Source: Pisaster brevispinus (lineage: Eukaryota; Echinodermata; Asteroidea; Forcipulatida; Asteriidae). Taken from it: a stretch of 64,000 bases of DNA. The notes below the pieces were generated by a model. The model was not told where the DNA came from. It saw only the letters and a list, made by a program, of their open reading frames with translations, and did not search any database. Each line of letters starts with the position of its first letter. Position 1 is the stretch's first letter. Shown here in pieces: positions 24,401 to 36,400 of the stretch. The translations under genes and the position numbers were made by a program. The stretch lies in the NCBI GenBank assembly GCA_023634235.1, contig JAMKCF010000013.1, positions 14,943,705-15,007,704 of the forward strand, in the 5' to 3' direction.

Positions 24401-27400
24401 CAACTATAATTGATGTCACGTTAGCAGAGACTTTCTCCAGACTAAATGATAAAGCCGTTTTTCAATGGCATTGAAAAAGAATCTGCTACGGTTGAATTGT
24501 GTAGCCATTACAAGTTTTGGAATTTAAACCAGAGGTGTATTTTTTGTTGATTGACTGTTTGTAACAGCCCTTTCTTTCCTTTTTTCATTTTTCTTCAATT
24601 GCATTTTTTCCCTTTCCTTTGACTGCTCATATTTTTTCTGCGACTAACAAGAGGCTACCATTGTGGTGTTGGTGCTGTTGTCATTAATACAGGGAAATCA
24701 TTTGAATCAACTTTGATACGGCTCTCTCCTCCACTGCGCCAAAGCTTGCCAAAAATCTCCCCACTTTTGGAGCAATTCAAGAAGAATCTCAAGCGATATC
24801 TATTCTCAGAAATAGTCAACGCAGGCCTGGCATTAAGGTCATGGCCTCCTTTGCCCTGGTCTTGGCCCTTGGTGTACCTTCACAAGTTTCCCATAGGGTT
24901 TCAGATTTTCCGATGCAAGTGCCCTTTGCAAAAAAATTAATGAAAATGGCCTTGCCCTCTCAAAGATGAAATTCCAGGCTTGTCATTGATTAGACTGCTG
25001 TACTCTTTTGGATAATCAGAAAGTGAGGTTTGTTCTTCTGACTCGTGGATGACTGCAAATGCGCTTTATAAATGACTGGTATTATTAGTATTTTTAAACT
25101 TGCAAAAATAAGTTACCCTAGCACTAGCAGAGTCTTTCTTGAAGGCTAAATGACAACACAACCCACATAAACAGGTAAACTAGAGTAACAAAAGCAGTCG
25201 AGTGGAAAAAGATGACAGAGATGAAAGCACTAGGAAAAAGCAGGGGATAAACAAAGAGGAGGGTGACAGGAGGAGGGGGGTTGGGGGAGGAACGGGCTGG
25301 TTTAACAACAAGAGGTAGGGAAGACAAAAGAAAATCAATTATGGGTGGAGGGGGGGGGGAAAAGTAACTGATTAGTAAATGAGGCAGACCAAGAAGGGGG
25401 ATATCTGTGGTAAAAAGGAGAAGGCAAAGACAACAAGTTGTTAGCCATTTCCTTCGTGGATGGTCAGACCATGTGGTTGAATGATCTGGAGACGCCTTAT
25501 CCACAGATTCTCCCTACTCAATCTCAAACAATCTCTCTGAGTTTTCCCAGTGCCTCAAAGCCCCGTAAAATCATTTTTTTGGTAAACTTACGTGTATCCG
25601 TTGACCTGATCAATGCACATGCCTCCATTGCGACAGGGATTACTCACACACTCATCGATGGCAATCTCACATCGTGTGCCCACATAACCTAAAAGAAAAT
25701 CCCAGAAGAAAACAGTGTTTAAAAAGGTAAACACGGCTGTCAGCAGACAGAAAAGAACAATCCAGACAAACGATCGAGACAGAAAACCCCCGACCTTATT
25801 TGCTGACAATTTGAACCTGATATAACAGATGAAAAATGTTTTCAGATAGTGCTATCCTTGTATCAGATAAGTATGGATTATTTAGTTCCAGCTGATATAT
25901 ATCATATTGCACTCAACAGAGAACAGCTGTTGATGGTCCCAAGGAAACCAAAGAACCTTGGTTCAAAGTGACGTTTCATATGGCAATCAACAGAGAACAG
26001 CTGTTGATGGTTGCTAAGGGAACCAAAGAACCTGGGTTCTAAGTGATGTTTCATACTGCAATCAACAGAGAACAGCAGTTGATGGTTCCAGGGAACAAGA
26101 CAACCTTGGTTCTAGCTAATGCATCATATATATGACACTAAACAGAAAACAGCTGTCATTGGTTCTTAGGGAACCTAAGAACTATGGCTCTAGCTGATAC
26201 ACCGTATTGCACTCAACAAAAGTAGATGATGGTATTCTTAAAAATGTTGTTCCTAGTTCCGTAGGCCAAGTAGTTTTCTGATGTTGATGATGTTCCACTC
26301 AAGAAAGTGTCTTTAAAATGCCTGTTATGGTTAAGTAAAGGGAAACCGAAGGACCAAACTTTGTTTTATTTAAAACAAAGATTCAAGTTTTTAACCATGT
26401 TTTTCCCTCCTACCTGGCAGACAGAAACATGAGTAAGACCCGTCCGTGTTCAGCATGCACTGTGCACCATTCAGGCACGGTTGGCTGGCGCACGCAGGCC
26501 CGACGATCTGACACGTCACCCCAGTGAAGCCCGGCAAACAGTCGCACGTAAACGCCGTGCTGGTCGAACTGCACGTCGCTCTGTTCCGACAAGGCCGGGA
26601 TGAGCAGGGGTCGACGACCTCGCAGAGATCCCCTGTGTAACCTGGAGGGCACCTATGAGCAGTACAGACGGAAAAACAATTATTGAAACAGCTGGGTTCG
26701 ATTTCACAAAGCACGAAGATGCATCTTAAGATGAGTTGTCAGTATCACCATTGTGATTTGTATCAGTGTGACATCACACTTTGCTAAGCAACTAAAATTG
26801 AATTTCCTTAAGATTTACTTAGCTCTTTGTGAAAACAAGCCCATTACAGGGGCCAAATTTTATAGAACTGCTTAAGCACAAAAAGTAGCCAAGAATAGGT
26901 TAACCAACAGAAATACCATTTCACTGGTACCATATGTGACTGACTGGTTTCCTGTTCAAGAGGGCGTTTGTCCATTGAGAATACGATAATTACTTGTGTT
27001 TTACCCGTACACCGATGTGAGTTAAGCACTGCATGTTCACTGCTTTCCCGAGTCCTGTGAAAAACCCTCGAGCATATAACTCGGGTGAGATTCGAACCCA
27101 CGACCTTTGCCATTCTAGAGCAGATATCTTACCACTAGCCCATCAAGGAAGCCCCGTAGCTACAGGCAGTTGGAATCTTACATTTTAGCAGCAGGTAGAG
27201 CAACGATTTTTATAGATGCTAAATTCGCATGGGATAATAAAGCGTATTATATACCGCACTTATTGATCCTTGTCATTTGATTATCACGTGTTAAAATCTG
27301 GACTGTTCCATTTCACTCAGCTTCGCCATGTGAAATGGAACAGTCCAGATGTCAACTCATGATTATATTCTGCTACATTGAACTAAACTCATATGCATCC

Positions 27401-30400
27401 AATATTTGTGTACCACTTGTGTTTCTACCCACACATCAATGTGTGTTGAGCACTGTATTTTCAGCAATCCCATCCTAGTTTTTTCCAAACTTGTTTTTCT
27501 CATTTATTTAGGCCAGTTGGAAAAATTAAATTTCTAAGAAGAAGATTTGTGATCAACTCATTTTAACCATTTACCTGCACAGGAAGTTCCCCTTGCTGTC
27601 TTCGATACAGTCTCCATTTATACAGGGGTTGGGTTCACACCCCTGGGTGACGTCCAAGCAGAACTGTCCAGAGAAACCGCTCTTACAATCACAGTAAACC
27701 TATTAAGAAAGAGAAATACAGGCAAGAGTTCATCAATCACTGTCTACAGATTGTACATTTGAACCAGGGGTTGGGTTCACATCCCTGGGTGACATCCAAG
27801 CAAAACTGCCCAGAGGAACTATTTTTAATATCACAGTAAACCTAAAAAAGAGAAATACAAACAACATTTCATCAACCAGTCTATAGATTCAATATTTAAA
27901 CTGGGGATGGGTTCACAATCATGGATCTTAACCTAGCAGAACTGTCCAGAGAAACCCACTTTTCTAATCGCAGAACAAACCTTCAACAGACAAATATAAA
28001 CACTTCATCAATCATGGTATCTATGCTCTACATTCAAATAGATGTTGGGTGTACATCCTTAAAAATTTGTCCAGAGAAAGGGCTATTAAAAAAGAGAAAC
28101 ATAAACAGTTAAAAAAAGTGCAGGAAAACCCAAATCCAAACGAGAAACCTGAACCAATATTAATAAGGAAATTTATTTCAGAACATACATAAACACCTCT
28201 CGACCACAATTTATACTATCTTAAAATGTAACATAAATCATACTAGAAAACAGCGAACTATCAAAGCTTTGCAAGACTTACTTGGCCGTTCTGATTCCAG
28301 CAGATTCCATCATTCTGGCATGGGTTGTTAGGAGAGCACACACCGGGAGTCAACTGACACCAAAACCCAGTGAAACCCTCTGGGCAGATGCAAAATGGCC
28401 CTGGAAAGAGAATGGCAAAATACACTAACTTTTTGACCCCCCAAAATATCCACATGACAGGAAACACAATAAAGGGCAACACTCTGCATCCGTCATGTTA
28501 GCAGTTTTTCCATTGGTTGTCATTTTTATTAAAGTACCTGAAACCACCCAAAAAGTGTTCCAGCTTGTGAACGGACATTCAGAAATTTCAAACCCTGACC
28601 CAATTTGATGTAACCGAAGAAATTGGTCAGTTGCAAATAAAGGGGTTGGAAACAGTTTAAAGTCAAACTTGTGGAGTGACGCTGGCCTAATTTCTACAGC
28701 TGATTTATACTGTAAATAATTTGAGTTGATTCATTCGTTGTTGTTGTTGGTTTTTTTTTAAAAATCATCCTCAAATTTCCATCAAAAATGGACAGAAAAA
28801 GTTACTTGACTTTCCATCCATTAAGTTGGTAGGTCTCATATTCGACTCGTGCAAGTTTGAAACTGAAGCGCACAAGTTTGAAACTTGGAGCTACTCAGCG
28901 CTCAACATGGATAAAAATTCACTGAAGAGTTGAGGTGAGCTGAGGCTAAACTGTCAGATTTGTTCTCACCTGTTACAAGTTTTTGTTTTACATTTTTTAA
29001 ACGAAAAGGTTTTTATGAATGAGAAAACAAAGTGTTTTGAATCAGTTTTAAAGTAGCTGTTTAAACACGGTGATTATTTTAGCTCAACTTTGTCTCAGTA
29101 AGATTATCAAGAACTAGGCATCACCGAGTTTGAACGATACGTTTAAAACCTCCTCACTGCACTTTCATCCCCTTGATACTAAGCACTGCATGCTCAGTGT
29201 TGTGCAAGTCCTGCAGGAGAATCTCCTCAGGTTGGGTCCGAACCCAAAATCCTCTGTGCTTTTGCACTGTTCCACCAACCAACCTATAAAATCTTCAAAG
29301 CACGTGCCACCATTCCAACAAACACCGTCCCCGCAGGAGGTGATTTCATCTTGACAGTGGTCACCGGTGAACCCTGCTTGACACTGACAGCGGTAGGCGT
29401 CAGTACCAGTCACCTCGCACAGCCCATTGTTGAGACAGGGTCGACTGGCGCATGGATCTCCAACCTCCATCTCACACCTGAAGGAAGATTCAAAAACAAA
29501 CAGAGCTCATTTTAATACGTGTTCATATATAACCCAGACCGTTTAGGCAGTCCTATTGGTTGAAAGGTGGTCACATGACCATGCTTTACCTGGTATTAAA
29601 CAGCTGATAAAGACATAGCTGGAGCTGTTTGACACCGGTTGGCTAAAGAGCGTTTGACGTTCATAGTCATACGTGTGTTGGCACGAAAGCTTACGCATGT
29701 GATAATACTGCGTAACGCAATCAATTCATACGGTACTCAATATAAAATCTTTTAGTAAGGAACCGTTGAGCATTGCATGCAATTTGATTGTTGGCGAGGT
29801 GGTCCAAGAACAGGAATCGACAAACTTTACAAAACATAGAAAAGCTCAATATTAAAGTTATATTTTTTCCTCTAATTTTATGCTTTTCCCCAAAAGGGAA
29901 TTTATGAATGGGAATGCATCCCTTTGGTTTTTGGAATCGTTCGACACACTCCTCAATCGTTTCAAAAGCCGTTTGTGCACAAACACGTACAGTGTTTTGT
30001 AATTAGTGAGTAGTGCCTACAAACACATACATTTTCCTCTTGAAATACAACCAGCGAAACATATGGTCTGCCATTTTGTGGAGTCAAAAATTTGGTTCTA
30101 CAAAAAAGCGGACCGTGTCCTGTGCAAAAACCACACAATTTCAAGGGGTATTTATGTGAATCATTATATTCTACTTTTAAAATGTCTTTCCAACTATATT
30201 CATTTGAAAAAAATGCTTTTTATAGCCCAAAGCGCCCAACTCAAAGGCAACGCGACCCTTTTAAAGTCTGGCTTATGCGTATACTTACCTGTCCCCGGTG
30301 AAGTCAGCAGTACACTGACAAAGAAAACCAACAGCCGTGTTGACGCAGTCGCCGTTGTTCAGACATGGAGAGCTGAGGCAAGGCAGCGGAGGGGGTACAG

Positions 30401-33400
30401 TGGACTCACAGTTAGCCCCACTGAACCCATCGTCGCACTGACATGTGAAGGCGTTGTTGGCCTCCACACACCGACCGTTGTTGCACGGGTTACTTGAGCA
30501 GGGGCGTGGTGGCGGGATCTCGCAGTTCATGCCGGAGTAGCCGGCGTCGCAAGCGCAGGTGTAAGCATTCACCTGGTCCGAGCACCGACCGTTGACGCAA
30601 GGATTACTGGCGCAGGGTTGTAGAGGAGGGATGTCGCAGTTCTGACCGGTGTAGCCATTGGTGCATTGACAGGAGTACCCATCTGCAAGGTTAAGGCACT
30701 GACCACTAACACAAGGGTTTCTGGAGCACGGCTGGACGACAACGATCTCACAGTTCACCCCAGTGAAGCCCGCACTGCAGATGCACCTGAAGCCTGTCAA
30801 AAGGTTCAAGCACTCACCACTATTAAAGCATGGGTTGCTTACGCACGGAAGGGTTACGACCGTGTCACAGTTCTGACCAGCAAAACCTGCGTCGCAGACG
30901 CATCTGTAGGAACCCACCTGGTTGAAGCACTCTCCATTGATGCACGGGTTACTGGCGCACGGCTCCGTAACGACCGTCTCGCAGTTGACACCGGTGAAAC
31001 CAACGTTACAAATACACAGGTAGGCACTCAGCTGGTTAAAGCACAGGCCGTTCCCCTGGCACGGGTTGCTGAAGCAAGGTTGCAGTACGATGGTCTCGCA
31101 GTTCGTGCCGGTGAAACCCGCTTCGCAAATGCAACTGTACGAGTCCGGCTGGTTGACGACGCACTGGCCGTTGACACAAGGGCCACTTTGGCATGGTTGA
31201 GTCACGACCATGTCGCAGTTCTGTCCGAAATAACCCGCATCACACGTGCAGCTGTAAGTATCTCTGAAATTAAAACACTGACCGTTGACGCACGGATTAC
31301 TGGAACAGGGCAGAATTATATCCATCTCGCAGTTCTCACCCGTGAATTGACTGGGGCAGATGCATCTGTAGGAGTCTTGTTCAATCAGGCACACACCGCC
31401 GTTCACACAAGGGTTGTTGGCACAGGGCTGGACGTTGCAGTTTTGACCAGTAAAACCAGCGTCACAGTCGCAGCTGTAAGAGTTTAGTAGATTGGAGCAC
31501 TGACCACTGACGCAAGGGTTACTTGAACAAGGTAGCGGGGGCGCTATTGTCGACTCACACGAGAGACCTGTGGAAGGGGAAAAACTTGAGGTTTGACTTG
31601 GGGGAAAAAAATGGTGTGTGCAACTGGTTAGATGTACTAAAACATTTTGTGGGACAAATCGTTGGCTCAGAGCAACAAGACTGATAAGACCTCAGTCGGC
31701 TCAGAGCAGGACAGACTTATACCCCATTGTGCATGTGTGTCCTTTCTGCTCTGAGCTGACTTGGTCTTTCTAGACCTGATAAGTCCTTTCTGCTCTGAGC
31801 TGACTGGGTCTTTCTAGGTCTTAGAAGTCCTTTCTGCTCTGAGCTGACTGGGTCTTTCTAGGTCTTATATGATATGTCCTTTCTACATGGAGCTGATTGG
31901 GTCTTTCTACGTCTTATAAGTCCGTTCTGCTCTAAGCCAACAAAATTCTTACATAAGAACTAAGACACGCCAAGCAGAAACACTTAACCAGCCAGACAAC
32001 CATGTAATGTAAGGTAATTTCTTGCTTTGTAAATAATACATGCTTAGCATGATATTCTGCCCAAGCACTTCGTAACCCGGTGGGCCAAGCGATTGATATA
32101 AACTCAGGCATCACTAATTCATGCACTACAAACAACAGCAAGAGATAAAACACAACCAATGATGAAACAAATTATGGAGAGCATTAATATAGCTTTGGCA
32201 TGGCATCTGGAAGTGGTTCACTTTTACACCATTTCAAAATTCGTATCCACTTCAAAGCAAAGAACATTTTTTAACTCTCAATCTGATTTTCCAAATTCTA
32301 GAGGTAGATTGGAACGATTGCATTTTCACCTTTTGCCAACCCCTAGAGTTAAAAGAGATTGCAAGGATCTCCTGAGAAAATAACTGCTACTTTTTTCCAT
32401 CAGGATTTAAAAAGGAAACAAAATTTGACATTTCTCATCCCTATACATCCAATAGACTAGTCGACTATGCTTTTTGTGGTAAATTCTGATTGACAAAAAA
32501 ACAAAACACTTTCCAGTGCCATAACCATATCCTAAACATCCGACTGCAATACTAAACCCTAAAATACACACCTGTAAAACCATTGCCACATACACACAGG
32601 AAAGCATCACCGCGGTTCAAGCACTCTCCATTGGAACAAGGGTTGGAATCACAGGGCTGGGGCGGAGGAATTGTGCTTTCACAGTTTGAACCAGTGAAAG
32701 TTTCGCTGCACATGCATGTGAAAGAATCACCAGCATTCACACAGGGCTGGCCATTCAAGCAAGGATTGGAATCACATGGTAAGGGTGGTGGAATAGTGCT
32801 TTCACAGTTCAGTCCAGTGAATGATTCACTACACATACATGAGTAAGAATCATCAGCATTCACGCAGGGCTGGCCATTCAAGCAAGGATTGGAATCACAT
32901 GGTAAGGGTGGTGGAATAGTGCTTTCACAGTTTGATCCATTGAAAGTTTCACTGCACATGCACATGAAAGAATCACCATTGTTTACACAGGGCTGGCCAT
33001 TCAGGCAAGGATTTGAATCACAAGGTAAGGGTGGTGGAACAGTGCTTTCACAGTTTGATCCAGTGAAAGTTTCATTACACATGCATGTGAAAGAATCACC
33101 AGCATTCACGCAGGGCTGGCCATTCAAGCAAGGATTGGAATCACAAGGTAAGGGTGGTGGAATTGTGCTTTCACAGTACAGTCCAGTGAAAGTTTCATTG
33201 CACATGCATGTGAAAGAATCACCGTTGTCCATACAGGGCTGGCCATTCAAGCAAGGATTGGAATCACAAGGTAAGGGTGGTGGAATAGTGCTTTCACAGT
33301 TTGATCCAGTGAAAGTTTCATTACACATGCATGTGAAAGAATCACCAGCATTCACGCAGGGCTGGCCATTCAAGCAAGGATTTGAATCACATGGTAAGGG

Positions 33401-36400
33401 TGGAGGAATAGTGCTTTCACAGTTCAGTCCAGTGAAAGTTTCATTACACATGCATGTGAAAGAATCACCAGCATTCACGCATGGCTGGCCATTCAAGCAA
33501 GGATTGGAATCACAGGGTAAGGGTGGTTGAATAGTGCTTTCACAGTTCAGTCCAGTGAAAGTTTCATTACACATGCATGTGAAAGAATCACCAGCATTCA
33601 TGCAGGGCTGGCCATTCAAGCAAGGATTGGAATCACAGGGTAAGGGTGGTGGAATAGTGCTTTCACAGTTCAGTCCAGTGAAAGTGTCACTACACATGCA
33701 CGTGAAAGAATCACCATTGTTTACACAGGGCTGGCCATTCAAGCAGGGATTGGAATCGCAAGGTAAGGTTGGTGGAACAGTGCTTTCACAGTTCAGTCCA
33801 GTGAAAGTGTCACTACACATGCACGTGAAAGAATCACCATTGTTTACACAGGGCTGGCCATTCAAGCAAGGATTGGAATCACAGGGTAAGGGTGGTGGAA
33901 TAGTGCTTTCACAGTTCAGTCCAGTGAAAGTGTCACTACACATGCACGTGAAAGAATCACCATTGTTTACACAGGGCTGGCCATTCAAGCAGGGATTGGA
34001 ATCACAAGGTAAGGGTGGTGGAACAGTGCTTTCACAGTTCAGTCCAGTGAAAGTGTCACTACACATGCACGTGAAAGAATCACCATTGTTTACACAGGGC
34101 TGGCCATTCAAGCAAGGATTGGAATCACAGGGTAAGGGTGGTGGAATAGTGCTTTCACAGTTCAGTCCAGTGAAAGTGTCACTACACATGCACGTGAAAG
34201 AATCACCATTGTTTACACAGGGCTGGCCATTCAAGCAGGGATTGGAATCACAAGGTAAGGGTGGTGGAATAGTGCTTTCACAGTTCAGTCCAGTGAAAGT
34301 GTCACTACACATGCACGTGAAAGAATCACCATTGTTTACACAGGGCTGGCCATTCAAGCAGGGATTGGAATCACAAGGTAAGGGTGGTGGAATAGTGCTT
34401 TCACAGTTCAGTCCAGTGAAAGTTTCATTGCACATGCATGTGAAAGAATCACCGTTGTCCATACAGGGCTGGCCATTCAAGCAAGGATTGGAATCACAAG
34501 GTAACGGTGGAGGAATAGTGCTTTCACAGTTTTGTCCAGTGAAAGTTTCACTGCACACGCATGTGAAAGAATCTCCAGCATTCACACATGGCTGGCCATT
34601 CAGGCAGGGATTGGAATCACAAGGTAAGGGTGGTGGAATAGTGCTTTCACACATTTGGCCAGTAAAGCCATTGCTACAAATGCAAGAATACGTCGTGTCG
34701 TCATCTAAGCATTGTCCGCTATTAAAGCAAGGATTAGAATCACAGGGCTGAGGTGGAGGAATAGTGCTGTCACAGTCTTTTCCAGTATACCCATTGTCAC
34801 ACGAGCAAGAATAGCTATCACCATTGTTCATGCACTGCCCACTAAAACAAGGGTTAGAGTCACAGGGTAGAGGCGGTGGGATGGTAGCCTCACAAATCTG
34901 ACCTGTGAACCCCTGAGCACATGAGCAGAAAAACGATGTGCCGATATTCTGACACTGTCCGTTCAAACATGGGTTTGAATCACAGGGCATCGGCGGCGGC
35001 ACAGTGGTCTCGCAGTATTGCCCTGTAAAGCCAGCCATGCAGTTGCAGGTGAAAGAGTTGCCGTTGTTGACGCAGGTGCCACTGAGGCACGGTTGAACAT
35101 CACATGGCAGGATCGGCTGATCGCAGTTTCTACCCGTGATACCACTGGGGCAGTTACACGTGTAGGAAGCTCCGGCCTCCAGGCAGACGCCGTTTACACA
35201 GGGATTGCTGTCACACGGTCGTATCTCACTTTCGCATCTTAGTCCAGTGTAACCTTGCAAGCAGAGGCAGTCGTATCGAGTGGTGCTCTGAACACGGCAA
35301 AGGCCGCCGTTCAGACACGGGCTGCTGTCGCAGGGTGTAATTTGCGTCTCGCAGTTTGTGCCGGTAAAAGTTTGCCCACAAGCGCAGGTATACAGATTTC
35401 CGGAATACGAGCATTGTCCTCCGTTGATGCAAGGCTGACTGTCGCAGGGCGTGACCTGAGTCTCGCAGTTCTGACCGGTCCAACCGGCTTCACAGATGCA
35501 CTGGTACCCCGCACCAATGATCTGGCAGGCCCCGTTCACACAGGGATCGGGGGTGCATGGTATGTCATTCTCGCAGCGATCACCAGTGAAGCCCGTCTGA
35601 CACACGCAGCGGAATCCCTGAAGCATGTCGATGCACTGTCCGTTGTTAAAACACGGCGGCTCCGATGCGCTGATGCAAGCGTCGATCTCTATCTCGCAGA
35701 GGTTGCCGCTGAACCCATCCACACAGAAGCACTGACGTTCCCCCGGTGACAACGGGGGGCAGCTCGGTACCCCAACTTGGCAACAGTAGCTGTTATGCTT
35801 ACATGGATTGGGACTACAAACATCCAGGTACTATGGAAATGAAGGAGGAAAAACATACTCATTCATTTTGCAAATATATATTTTAAAAATACGGACAATT
35901 TTATTTGAAAGAAGATATTTGGAACTGAAGTTAAATATCTACAAGATGTCTACATCTACGAGATATCTACATCGATATCAACTTGAAGATGTTGGCTTAA
36001 GCATGATAAGTAAAACCAGTCGCCTGTGGTAAGGAAAAGGATTAAGAGCTGAACGTCACATACCTCATTGCAAGTTTCCCCTGTGTATCCGAATGCACAG
36101 TTACAACTAAATCCGTTCATTTTATCGACACAAGTTCCTGTAAACAGAAAACAAAAACACTAATAGTAATTTTTTAACATCCATTTAAAATCGGAGGTGA
36201 AATCAGAAAAAGGAAACAATTGCCGCGCAATCTGAACACTTTTACACTTTTTGCTGCATCTTCTCATCAATTCACTGCCAGATATTCGTCTAGCTTTGTC
36301 CCTCCTACTGTCGCACGCTGGACCTCATACCTGTATGTTGTTTTTCACCATTCAAGAGAAACGTGAACAGATAGCTTCTCTCCCTCTATAACTTTCTATA

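Noticed and set aside
30666..31487. Plus-strand 273-codon open frame opposite E20
   Set aside because: Antisense shadow of EGF repeats; low-stop frame with Thr/Ala/Val bias and no domain.
32583..34751. Long plus-strand open frames of 41-residue repeats opposite E19
   Set aside because: They are the antisense shadow of the 123-bp EGF array: unit length is a multiple of 3 and the unit lacks stops in that frame. No start context, domain or splice pattern, and the minus strand is a clear EGF array.
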